Of a stretch of 64,000 bases of DNA, positions 1 to 7,615 are shown one piece after another (the first letter of the stretch is position 1; the number at the start of each line of letters is the position of its first letter). The notes under the pieces are model-generated. The model ran no database searches, was not told the origin of the DNA, and was given only the letters and a program-made list of their open reading frames with translations. Position numbers and translations under genes: made by a program. This stretch comes from Actinomycetota bacterium (GTDB taxonomy: Bacteria > Actinomycetota > Thermoleophilia > RBG-16-64-13). The stretch lies in assembly GCA_018830645.1 (NCBI GenBank), contig JAHJSA010000052.1, positions 1 through 64,000 of the forward strand, given 5' to 3'.

Positions 1-1277
1 GAGACATCGCGTTCTACGACGACAAGTACGGCGGCGTCCTCTCGGCCCTGATTAGGGGCTTGGGGCTGGACGACACGTTCCACACCTGGTGGTTCCGTGT
101 GCTCCTCGTGCTCGTCTTCACCCAGATCCTGCTCTGCTCGGTGGGGCGGTTCCGGACGGCGTGGGTGCAGGCGACGCGGCCGGGGGATTTCGTCCCCGAC
201 GCGACGCAGGAACGGGTGGAGGTGTCCGCTTCGCTCGAAGAGGTGACGGCCCGGGCTGTTCGTGTCGGCTATCGCCCGGCGCCGTCGTCACGGCCCGGGG
301 CGGCGCCCGGCACGTCGGCGACGAGCAGCGTGACGCTGGTCCGTGGGCGACTGCAGCCCCTTGGGTTCATCCTGCTGCACGTGAGTCTCCTGGCGCTTCT
401 CGCGGGAATGGCCTGGAACCTCTCGCTGGGTTTCAGTGAGGCTGTCTACCTCCCAGAAGGCCAGCGTGTGCTCGAACCGAACACGAATCGCCTCCTGGAG
501 CTGGTGGATCTGGAACCACGGTTCCAAAAGGTGCGTGATCGGGGCGACGATACCGACTACGAGCTGGCCGGGATGCGGGCCACCGTGGCCGTGTACGAGG
601 GGGGTCGCCGTCTGGAGGAAGGGTCCTTCGAATTGGGCGGCCGTCTCGGCTTCGATCGAGGAGACTTGGTGCTGCAGCCGTCACTCGGCGGTTCGCAAGT
701 GGTGTTCCGGGTCACGTCGCCCCAGGGGAATGCCGTCGTTGAACGCCTTTCTTTCGCCGTGCCAGTGGTCTCCCTGTCCGGAGGAGACGGTCTTCAGTTG
801 CGGGTGCTCGATTTTGCACGTGATGCCGAGAGTACGGTTGAGGGCTGGCGACGTCGCTCGCCGGAGATGCGCGACCCGCTCGCGGCCGTGGCCGTGGTGC
901 GCGAAGCAGGGGACGGTAGCCAGGAGGAGGTCGCGCGGAGTGACCTGCGCATCGGGGAAGAACTCACTGCTGAGGACTACACGGTGACGTTTCTGGAGGC
1001 GGTCTACATGCCCACTGCAGTGGTCTCGTCTCGAGCCGGCGGCGGACTCGTGCTCGGGGGCATCGTGGCGAACCTGCTCGGAGTCGTGCTGTCCCTCGGG
1101 TTCTCGTTCCGCCAGGTTCGTCTGACCCCGGTGGCAGGGGGTATTGAGGTGACGGGCTTTGCCCGCAGGCGCAATCAGCCGCTCGCGGAAGAGTTGGCCC
1201 GTCTGAAGAGCGCCGGCGCCTCCGCGGAACGGGAGGCTGACGGGTCGCCGGATGGCGCCGGAAGAGGCGGATCATGA
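1..1277 (+). CDS. resB: Cytochrome c biogenesis protein ResB, 5' end outside window
   Basis: The reading frame is open to the first base, so the true start lies upstream; about 424 codons are visible. ResB works with CcsA/ResC to carry heme across the membrane and ligate it to apocytochromes c (system II). The visible N-terminus has the family pattern FHTWWFR followed by a membrane helix. A second helix follows near LGFILLHVSLLALLAG, then a large extracytoplasmic domain, and a last helix lies near GGIVANLLGVVLSLGFSF. The stop overlaps the ATG of the next gene (ATGA), so the two are translationally coupled. The polar tail after the last helix is typical. Family assignment is firm; only the missing start is uncertain. 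Confidence 0.9.
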   Translation, partial: DIAFYDDKYGGVLSALIRGLGLDDTFHTWWFRVLLVLVFTQILLCSVGRFRTAWVQATRPGDFVPDATQERVEVSASLEEVTARAVRVGYRPAPSSRPGAAPGTSATSSVTLVRGRLQPLGFILLHVSLLALLAGMAWNLSLGFSEAVYLPEGQRVLEPNTNRLLELVDLEPRFQKVRDRGDDTDYELAGMRATVAVYEGGRRLEEGSFELGGRLGFDRGDLVLQPSLGGSQVVFRVTSPQGNAVVERLSFAVPVVSLSGGDGLQLRVLDFARDAESTVEGWRRRSPEMRDPLAAVAVVREAGDGSQEEVARSDLRIGEELTAEDYTVTFLEAVYMPTAVVSSRAGGGLVLGGIVANLLGVVLSLGFSFRQVRLTPVAGGIEVTGFARRRNQPLAEELARLKSAGASAEREADGSPDGAGRGGS

Positions 1278-2089
1278 TAGACCAGCAATGGGAGGTCGCG
1301 GCGTTCGCCGCCGGCTTGGTGGGTAGTGTGCTCGCCTGGATCGCGGCGATCGCCGGCGAGGTGTTCGAGTCGCGGAGCGACGGCCCCCGGCGGCGCGCCC
1401 GTCTGCGCACCGCGTACTGGAGCCTCATGGCGATCGCGCTGCTTGGGCAGTCCGTTCTACTCGTGGGCTTGAGCATCGCTCGTGGCACGATCGCCGTCTA
1501 CAACCAGGCGGAGTTCCTGCTGGCCTTCTCGTGGGGCATAGGCATGGTGACCGCGTACTTCCTCGCCCGGCGCGGTCCGTGGTGGGTCGCGATCCTGGCA
1601 CTTCCAGTGAGCTTCTTGATCCTCGGCTACATCCTCTTGATCCCGGGGGGCAGCGGCGAGGTGAGTTTGGCGTCACTGCGGAGCGTGTGGCTGCTGCTCC
1701 ACATCCTCACGTCGATCGTGGCCTATTCGGCGTTCACGGTGACCTTCGGCGCGGGGCTGCTGATCCTGCTGCGCCGGTATCTGGGTGTGGGTCGCCGGTA
1801 CGATCCTGCTGCGGTGAACCGCGTTGGCTACCGAGCGGCGGTGCTCGGCTTCCCCTTCATGACCATGGTTCTGTTCACCGGGGCGCTGTGGGCCAAGTAC
1901 ATCGGCGGCGTCTACTGGGCTTGGGATCCCATCGAGACGTGGGCGCTCGTGACGTGGCTCATCTACAGCGCCTACCTGCACGCTCAGTACACCCGAGGGT
2001 GGGAGAGTGTGCGGGCTGCCTGGCTCTCGGTGATCGGGTTCGCCTGCATCATCAGCACGTACCTGTTCTTCACACACTTCTGGTTCTGA
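1274..2089 (+). CDS. ccsA: Cytochrome c biogenesis protein CcsA/ResC (heme-handling WWD protein)
   Basis: This 271-residue polytopic membrane protein has about eight hydrophobic segments. The diagnostic tryptophan-rich WWD motif, GGVYWAWDPIETWALVTW, lies near residues 212-229; in the family it presents heme at the outer membrane face, with flanking histidines as axial ligands. It overlaps resB by four bases, the classic system II pair. Length matches compact CcsA/ResC proteins. A second ccsA copy lies at 34907-35728 next to the multiheme cytochrome, so this one may serve other cytochromes. Confidence 0.93.
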   Translation: MIDQQWEVAAFAAGLVGSVLAWIAAIAGEVFESRSDGPRRRARLRTAYWSLMAIALLGQSVLLVGLSIARGTIAVYNQAEFLLAFSWGIGMVTAYFLARRGPWWVAILALPVSFLILGYILLIPGGSGEVSLASLRSVWLLLHILTSIVAYSAFTVTFGAGLLILLRRYLGVGRRYDPAAVNRVGYRAAVLGFPFMTMVLFTGALWAKYIGGVYWAWDPIETWALVTWLIYSAYLHAQYTRGWESVRAAWLSVIGFACIISTYLFFTHFWF

Positions 2090-2099
2090 GGCGGGGCGC

Positions 2100-3185
2100 G
2101 TGGATCGACTCTGGCGCGTGTTCACCTGGTGGCCGGTGCCCTTGCTTTTCGCGGCCGTGGCAGTAGGAGCGGCGGTCGTGACGCTCTTGGTGCCTCAAGG
2201 AGGACTGGGGGCGGATGCTCAGCCGGCCGAGCTGCGAGCGCTCCTGCCGGGCATCCTTCCAACCGCCGACATGCTACACAGCGCGGTCTTCCTGGTTGCC
2301 TCACTGGGGCTCGGCGTGAGCATCGTACTCATCGCGGCCGATCGGCTGCTTGCCGAGCGCGTCGTGGGCGTGAGCTGGTTCTCCGAAGCCGCCGTGTGGC
2401 TGGGGGTTCTCGGACTTCTCGTCTTCAGCCTGCTCCACCAGTTCTCGTTTCGCGAGGTGACGGTTCCCGTGGCGCCGGGCGAGACCGTTCAGATCCCCGT
2501 GCTCGACATGACATTTCGCGGGTCGGTGACTGGGTGGACGCCTGAAGGCGGTTCTCTGGCGACGCTCGAGGTGGTCCCGCGCTTGGCCGGCGGCGATCTC
2601 GTCGGCCCCTTCGGCGAACAGGACCGGCCTGCCGATGCCCGGTTGGCCGCCGATTCCGTCGACGTGGAGTTAGGGATGGGGCAGTCTGTGGAGGTGGAGG
2701 GCACCCATCTCAGGCTACTGGAGCCGCCCCCTGCCTGGGCCACACGCGTGCAGGTCACCTGGCAGGGGCGAACGGAGACCAGCCCGTTCCTCCAGAGCGG
2801 CCAAGGGTGGATCGCGGGAGGCCTGTTCGCCGACTCGGCGCTCCAGGTAGCGATCGAACGGGTCATCCCGGACTTCCGGCAAGACGTGTCCATCGTCGCG
2901 CAGCCGCTGGGTGGGCCCGCGGTCATGCCCGCGGCCATCGTTACCCTGCTGCAGGAGAACGAGGTGGTAGGCTCCATGGCTCTGGCTCCGGGAGACAACG
3001 TCGTCATGGGTGAGTTCCCGGTGCTCCTGGAGGGCTTCGCTCCGGTGGTGGAGGTCGTCCTGTGGAAGGGCTCCTACATCCGCTGGATGCTCGTAGCTCT
3101 GGGAGTGGTGGCGGTTGGGGTGGTCGGTTGGGGGATCTCCTGGTTCGCCGGCGGACGCTCATCGAACGGGAAGGAGTCGTCGTGA
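2100..3185 (+). CDS. ResB-like membrane protein, short second copy
   Basis: A 361-residue protein from a GTG start 10 bases after ccsA. It has two N-terminal helices (near WPVPLLFAAVAVGAAVV and LHSAVFLVASLGLGVSIVLI), a third near VWLGVLGLLVFSLL, a beta-rich exported domain of about 200 residues, and a C-terminal helix. That is the ResB architecture, but sequence conservation is weaker than in the flanking ResB, and the ResB-typical helix-flanking residues are less clear. Position directly after resB-ccsA supports a role in cytochrome c assembly, perhaps as an alternative ResB partner. It could also be a lineage-specific membrane protein of the same fold. Confidence 0.6.
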   Translation: MDRLWRVFTWWPVPLLFAAVAVGAAVVTLLVPQGGLGADAQPAELRALLPGILPTADMLHSAVFLVASLGLGVSIVLIAADRLLAERVVGVSWFSEAAVWLGVLGLLVFSLLHQFSFREVTVPVAPGETVQIPVLDMTFRGSVTGWTPEGGSLATLEVVPRLAGGDLVGPFGEQDRPADARLAADSVDVELGMGQSVEVEGTHLRLLEPPPAWATRVQVTWQGRTETSPFLQSGQGWIAGGLFADSALQVAIERVIPDFRQDVSIVAQPLGGPAVMPAAIVTLLQENEVVGSMALAPGDNVVMGEFPVLLEGFAPVVEVVLWKGSYIRWMLVALGVVAVGVVGWGISWFAGGRSSNGKESS

Positions 3186-3568
3186 GTTCGGGTGCGGGTG
3201 GCGGCGCGCCGGCCGGGCGGGTCCTGATCCTCGTCAACAACCTCCTGCACGATCTGGCAACCGGTATCTGGTTGGGGTCGGTCGTGGTGAGCGCGGGGCT
3301 TGCGGTACGGGTCGGGCGTCTGGCGGGTGAGGCGGCCGCAGCGCTGGAGGACGTTCGGGGTGACCTGCGTTGGGTGATCGCCGGAGCGCTGGTCTGGGTG
3401 GTCGCCTCCGGCGTGGTGCGTCTGCTTCTCTACTCAGCAGAGGAGCGCCTGCTCTACCCCAGCGCGGGCTCCGCCTACATCCTGACGAAGCGCATGACGG
3501 TGTTCGTGAAGCATGGGATCATCGCGCTACTGCTGGCGGCGACCGCCTACGTGGTGTTCTGGATGTAA
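3182..3568 (+). CDS. Small three-helix membrane protein with LxNNxLHDLATG motif
   Basis: The GTG start overlaps the preceding stop (GTGA), giving 128 residues. Three hydrophobic segments are visible, near residues 12-40, 62-85 and 100-128. The first carries LVNNLLHDLATGIWLG and the third begins with VKHGI. A paralogue at 35741-36142 has LNNFLHDLATGTW and VKHML, and it also closes a ResB-CcsA operon. The two shared histidines at membrane segments would suit heme contact, but that is inference. I do not recognise a named family. An upstream in-frame start (near 3062) would overlap the previous gene heavily and is less likely. Confidence 0.75.
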   Translation: MSSGAGGGAPAGRVLILVNNLLHDLATGIWLGSVVVSAGLAVRVGRLAGEAAAALEDVRGDLRWVIAGALVWVVASGVVRLLLYSAEERLLYPSAGSAYILTKRMTVFVKHGIIALLLAATAYVVFWM

Positions 3569-3636
3569 GCGAACTCGGAGGCCCGCCGATGGTGGCGCCG
3601 CCGGGCACACCGCCGCCTGGTGGCGCCGGTGGAACC

Positions 3637-5100
3637 TTACCCCGCCAGCCGGTCGATCGCCTTCCGCACCGCCGCAGGCATCTTGAGGCCGCCCGGGATG
3701 TGTTTCGTGATGAACGAGTTCTGCATGATGAGCTTGGCCGAGCGCAGCATGTATGCGCGCTTGAACTTGTCCTTCTCGGCCGCCCAGAGGGGCAGGCGGC
3801 TCATGTAGAAGTCCATGTAGCAGCGGATGACCGCCGCCATCAGCTCGTCGCGGGTCATGGACTGCGTGCGCATGACCGGCTCCACCAGGTTGTAGAGGGC
3901 GTAGTCGCGCGTCTCCACGTAGGGCTCGAGTTCGGGGTACATGTCGGCGTAGGGCCACGGGGCGAGCAGCAGGAAGTGGGCCATGTCGGGGTCGTAGAAC
4001 TTGGCCATCTCCAAGGTGCGCTCCACGCTCTCCTTGGTCTCTTCGGGCACTCCCAGCACGAACGAGGTCTCGGTGAGGATGTTGTGCTCGGCGAGGAGTT
4101 TGATGGCCCGCTTGCCCGTCTGCACGTCGGCGTTCTTCTGGAAGCGGTCGAGCGTCTCCTGGCTGGTGGCTTCCACGCCCACGTAGATGTGGATGATGCC
4201 GGCCTTGCGGTACTTGGCAAGGATATCCTCGTCGCGGACGATGTCGTCAACGCGGGTCTCCATGAGCAGATACGAGGTGGAGCCGGCTTCGATGAGCAGG
4301 TCGAGGAGTCGCTCCCAGCGCTCGCGTTCGTAGGTTGGGAGTTCGTCTGAGATCAGGAAGACGTCGATGCCGTATTCGCGCTCCAGGTGGAAGATCTCGT
4401 TCGCGATGGCCTCGGGAGAGCGGCCCCGCCAGGTGCGTTGCCAGAACTTCTGCTGACTGCAGAAGGAGCAGGCCTGGCCGCAGCCTCGGGAGGTGTTGAT
4501 CGTGGCCATGCGGCTGCCGGGGATCACGTAGAAGGTATAGAGGTCCCATTCGACCAGGTCCCAGGCGGGGATGATGTCGTCGAGGTCGGGGATGAACGGG
4601 CGGGCTTCGGTGGCCACGAGGCCGCCGTCGCGGTGGAAGGCGAGGCCGGGCACGGTGGCGGGGTCGCCTCCGTCGCGGAGTACCGTGAACAGCTCCGCCG
4701 TGGTCAGCTCGCCCTCGCCACGGAAGCAGAAGTCGACGGCATCGGAGTCGCCATTGAGCACCTCGGCGTACATGAAGGTGGCATGCACGCCTCCAAGACC
4801 CGTGACCACCTCTCGGCCCTGCTCTGCAGCCACTTCTTTCGCGACGCGCAGCAGATCGATAGCGGCCGGGGTGCTGGCGGTGAAGCTGGTGGTGAGCACC
4901 GCGTCGGGCTGCTCCTCGCGGAGGCGCTCAGCGATGTTGGAAAGATCGTGGTCCGCGGACATGGCGTCGTAGATAAGAGGCTCGAAGCCCGCGGCGCGCA
5001 GGTGCCCCGCGATGTAGACGAAACCGAGATTGGGCCAGCGGCCCGCGCTTTCGAGCACGCCGCTGTGGTACGCCGGGGTTATCAGGAGGATCTTCTTCAT
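3637..5100 (-). CDS. Radical SAM protein with N-terminal B12-binding domain (BchE-like class)
   Basis: A 487-residue protein read from MKKILLITPAYHSG; 16 further in-frame residues lie upstream to 5148. Residues 1 to about 150 look like a Rossmann-type cobalamin-binding domain, with NLGFVYIAGHLRAAGFEPLIYDA in parts typical of this enzyme class. The radical SAM cluster motif CGQACSFC (CX3CX2C) lies near residue 215, and the TIM-barrel continues with TSFVLGVPEET. A long C-terminal helical region follows, resembling the BchE/P-methylase-like subfamily. It stands alone on the minus strand between cytochrome maturation and heme genes, so a role in tetrapyrrole or lipid modification is possible but unproven. 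The substrate cannot be read from sequence. Confidence 0.85.
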   Translation of the reverse strand: MKKILLITPAYHSGVLESAGRWPNLGFVYIAGHLRAAGFEPLIYDAMSADHDLSNIAERLREEQPDAVLTTSFTASTPAAIDLLRVAKEVAAEQGREVVTGLGGVHATFMYAEVLNGDSDAVDFCFRGEGELTTAELFTVLRDGGDPATVPGLAFHRDGGLVATEARPFIPDLDDIIPAWDLVEWDLYTFYVIPGSRMATINTSRGCGQACSFCSQQKFWQRTWRGRSPEAIANEIFHLEREYGIDVFLISDELPTYERERWERLLDLLIEAGSTSYLLMETRVDDIVRDEDILAKYRKAGIIHIYVGVEATSQETLDRFQKNADVQTGKRAIKLLAEHNILTETSFVLGVPEETKESVERTLEMAKFYDPDMAHFLLLAPWPYADMYPELEPYVETRDYALYNLVEPVMRTQSMTRDELMAAVIRCYMDFYMSRLPLWAAEKDKFKRAYMLRSAKLIMQNSFITKHIPGGLKMPAAVRKAIDRLAG

Positions 5101-5537
5101 GCCATCTCTTGTGTCGGCACCGGGAGTTTCGAGGTTGAACTTTAGCACCCCGAGCGCCGCGGGGTCCGGGAGGGCGTGCCGGGGCCGGCCCTCGCGGGGC
5201 CGGCGGCCGAGACTACGTGGTCACCGCGCGCGGTGGGAGGTCGGGTGGGCCGCGCGGGCCTGGCTCGAGGCATTCCGGTCATGTGCTGCGGCGGGGCCGC
5301 GGCGTGATGTGTTTCGGGCTTTGTGATGACCGCGGATGATGAAGTGGAGTGACTCGTTACTCCTGTCACACAGCGCACCGTGCGGGGGGCAGGTCTGCTC
5401 CTCCGGCGCATGCAGGGTGCCTGTCAGCGGTCGGGAAGGCGCCGCCGGGCGAGGCCGGGCGACCATGGTAGGCGGAGTGCGCAACACAGCCTCCCGGGAA
5501 GTGGTGGGCGTCTGCGACGCGCCGTCTCCGCGTCACT
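5101..5537. other. Divergent intergenic region between radical SAM gene and hemL
   Basis: About 440 bases with no convincing gene. It holds a large inverted repeat on the minus strand, with ccggtcat at about 5275-5282 facing atgaccgcgg at about 5323-5332, and an imperfect palindrome, GGAGTGACTCGTTACTCC, at 5346-5363. The length and structure suggest a long structured 5' leader for the minus-strand radical SAM gene. Confidence 0.5.
5239..5398 (-). promoter_or_regulatory. Possible degenerate cobalamin-riboswitch-like leader
   Basis: Reading the minus strand toward the B12-type radical SAM gene, three segments appear in the order of a cobalamin riboswitch. CTGCCCCCCGCACGGTG (about 5374-5390) resembles the CCCGCAACGGTG core, GAGTCACTCC lies at about 5346-5355, and CGAGCCAGG (about 5260-5268) resembles the start of the B12 box. 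The canonical upstream GGGAA...GGTG segment was not found and the B12 box is interrupted, so this is only a suggestion. Confidence 0.2.
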
Positions 5538-5570
5538 TTGCTTACGTTTTCACAAGCACTGTGGTAGATT
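5538..5570 (+). promoter_or_regulatory. hemL-rex promoter overlapped by Rex-operator-like site
   Basis: TTGCTTACGTTTTCACAA at 5538-5555 matches 13 of 18 positions of the actinobacterial Rex operator TTGTGAACGCGTTCACAA, with a perfect right half. It overlaps a sigma70-type promoter with -35 TTACGT (5542-5547), a 17-base spacer and -10 TAGATT (5565-5570). The operon downstream contains rex itself, and Rex autoregulation with heme genes is known in Streptomyces. Repression at low NADH would follow if the site is real. Confidence 0.5.
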
Positions 5571-5648
5571 GCGTGAGGCGGTGGCTGGGGGGCATCCGCG
5601 GATCGCCCCTACCGCCTTCGGATCTATCGAACCTACGGAGCGATACAC

Positions 5649-6935
5649 GTGATCGACACCACAAGCAGCAGACTGTTCGACGAGGCCCGCACGTATCTCC
5701 CCGGGGGCGTGAACAGCCCTGTCCGCGCCATGCGGGCCGTGGGTCGCCAGCCGCTCTTCATGGATCGCGGTCAGGGCGCCCGCATGTGGGATGTCGACGG
5801 CAACGAGTTCCTCGACTACGTAGGCTCCTGGGGGCCGATGATCCTCGGGCATCGTCATCCGGCGGTGGTGAGCGCGCTCGAGGCGGCGTTCGCCAAGGGC
5901 ACCAGCTTCGGCACGCCGTCGGCCCTGGAAGTCGAGATGGCGCGCCGGCTGGTCGAGGCGGTCCCATCGGTCGAGATGGTCCGCATGACCAACTCCGGCA
6001 CCGAGGCCACCATGAGCGCTCTGCGGGTGGCCCGCGGCTACACCGGGCGCGACCTCATCCTGAAGTTCGTCGGCTGCTACCACGGGCACGGCGATTCGTT
6101 GCTGGTGGCCGCAGGGTCCGGAGTGGCTACCTTCGGCCTGCCCGACAGCCCCGGTGTGACCAAGGGCACGGCCCGCGACACGCTCACCGTGGAGTTCAAC
6201 GATCTGACGGCGGTCGAAGACGTCTTCTCGCGTATCGGAGAGCAAGTCGCCGCGGTGATCGTGGAGCCGGTGGCCGGCAACATGGGGTGTGTGCCACCGG
6301 CGGCGGGGTTCCTCGAGGGCCTGCGTGCGGTCACCGCGCGCTACGGGGCTGTCCTGATCTTCGACGAGGTCATGAGTGGGTTCCGGGTGGCCTACGGAGG
6401 CGCCCAGGAGCGCTACAGTGTCACTCCCGATATGTCGACGCTCGGCAAGGTCATCGGCGGCGGCCTCCCAGTGGGGGCCTTCGGCGGCCGGGCCGACATC
6501 ATGGAGAAGGTGGCTCCCGCCGGCTCGATCTATCAGGCGGGTACGCTCTCGGGCAATCCCCTCGCCATGGCCGCCGGTGTCGCCACGCTCGATGTGCTGG
6601 CGGCAGGCAGCGCCTATGAGACCCTGGAGTCCCTGGGCGCTCGGCTCGAGGTGGGTCTCATCGCTGCGGCCGCGAAGGCGGCCATCCCCGCGCGCGTGCA
6701 GCGGGTGGGCGCGATGCTTACCACGTTCTTCACGGCGGAACCGGTGGTCGACTTCCCCTCCGCGAAGACCAGCGATACCGACCGTTATGGCCGCTTCTTC
6801 CGCGGCATGCTGGAGCGTGGGGTCTACCTCGCTCCAAGTCAGTTCGAAGTTGCGTTCCTTTCCACGGCTTTCACCGAGTCCGACATCGACCGCACGGTCG
6901 AGGCGGCGGCGGAAGTCTTGAGCGGACTCGAGTAA
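5649..6935 (+). CDS. hemL: Glutamate-1-semialdehyde 2,1-aminomutase
   Basis: A 428-residue class III PLP enzyme that converts glutamate-1-semialdehyde to 5-aminolevulinate in the C5 route to heme. Family marks include [11 protein letters not shown] near the N-terminus, [18 protein letters not shown] near residues 120-137, [10 protein letters not shown] (the PLP-ring aspartate) near 237, and the Schiff-base lysine in [12 protein letters not shown] near 263. Length is typical. The GTG start follows ACGGAG at a suitable distance. It is the first gene of an operon with rex and late quinone genes, which matches the redox-controlled heme supply known from other actinobacteria. Confidence 0.97.
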   Translation: MIDTTSSRLFDEARTYLPGGVNSPVRAMRAVGRQPLFMDRGQGARMWDVDGNEFLDYVGSWGPMILGHRHPAVVSALEAAFAKGTSFGTPSALEVEMARRLVEAVPSVEMVRMTNSGTEATMSALRVARGYTGRDLILKFVGCYHGHGDSLLVAAGSGVATFGLPDSPGVTKGTARDTLTVEFNDLTAVEDVFSRIGEQVAAVIVEPVAGNMGCVPPAAGFLEGLRAVTARYGAVLIFDEVMSGFRVAYGGAQERYSVTPDMSTLGKVIGGGLPVGAFGGRADIMEKVAPAGSIYQAGTLSGNPLAMAAGVATLDVLAAGSAYETLESLGARLEVGLIAAAAKAAIPARVQRVGAMLTTFFTAEPVVDFPSAKTSDTDRYGRFFRGMLERGVYLAPSQFEVAFLSTAFTESDIDRTVEAAAEVLSGLE

Positions 6936-6950
6936 GGGAGAGGAGAGGGG

Positions 6951-7595
6951 ATGGGCGATCCGTTGGACAAGGCGAGAGTCCCGCAGGCCACCGTGCCTCG
7001 GTTGGCCCGCTATCTACGCGTGCTTCACCGGTTGGAGCGGGACGGCGTCGCCAAGGTGTCGTCGCAGGAGCTCGCCGAGAAGCTCGACGCGAACGCCGCC
7101 CAGATCCGCAAGGATTTCAGCTACTTCGGCGAGTTCGGCGTGCGGGGGGTGGGCTACGAGGTCAGCTTCCTCATCGCCGAGCTGTCCCGGTGCCTGGGCC
7201 TCGATCATCAGTGGAACGTCGTGATCTGTGGGGCCGGCAAGCTCGGCCAGGCGCTCGCCCGCTACCGTGGTTTCCGTGAGGAAGGCTACGAGCTGGTGGG
7301 CGTGTTCGACAGCTCGAGTCACGTGGTGGGCACACCCATCGACGAGCTCTCGGTGAGACCGGAGAAGGAACTGGCCCAGTTCATCCGCGAGAACAGCGTG
7401 CACATCGCCGTGATCACCGTTCCCGCGGAAGCGGCCCAGGGCGTCGCCGAGAAGGTTATCGAGGCCGGGGTACGCGGCATCCTGAACTTCGCACCGGTCA
7501 AATTGGCGCCCGTGGACGGAGTGTTCGTACGGCAGGTGGACCTGTCCACCGAACTCATGGTGGTATCGTTCTACCTAGCGCAGGACCGCGACTAG
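6951..7595 (+). CDS. rex: Redox-sensing transcriptional repressor Rex
   Basis: A 214-residue protein with an N-terminal winged helix (LARYLRVLHRLERDG ... AQIRKDFSYFGEFGVRGVGY) and an NAD(H)-binding Rossmann domain starting VVICGAGKLGQALARYRGF near residue 91. The C-terminal domain-swap helix, STELMVVSFYLAQ, is present. Rex senses the NADH/NAD+ ratio and represses respiratory and fermentative genes. A strong GGAGAGG sequence precedes the ATG. A Rex-like operator lies at the head of its own operon, so autoregulation is likely. Confidence 0.96.
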   Translation: MGDPLDKARVPQATVPRLARYLRVLHRLERDGVAKVSSQELAEKLDANAAQIRKDFSYFGEFGVRGVGYEVSFLIAELSRCLGLDHQWNVVICGAGKLGQALARYRGFREEGYELVGVFDSSSHVVGTPIDELSVRPEKELAQFIRENSVHIAVITVPAEAAQGVAEKVIEAGVRGILNFAPVKLAPVDGVFVRQVDLSTELMVVSFYLAQDRD

Positions 7596-7615
7596 AAGGG
7601 CGGGCCCCTCCCCAG

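Noticed and set aside
3370-4350. Long plus-strand open frame of 326 codons
   Set aside because: Mostly antisense to the radical SAM gene; its His/Val/Leu-rich composition is a typical codon-bias shadow.
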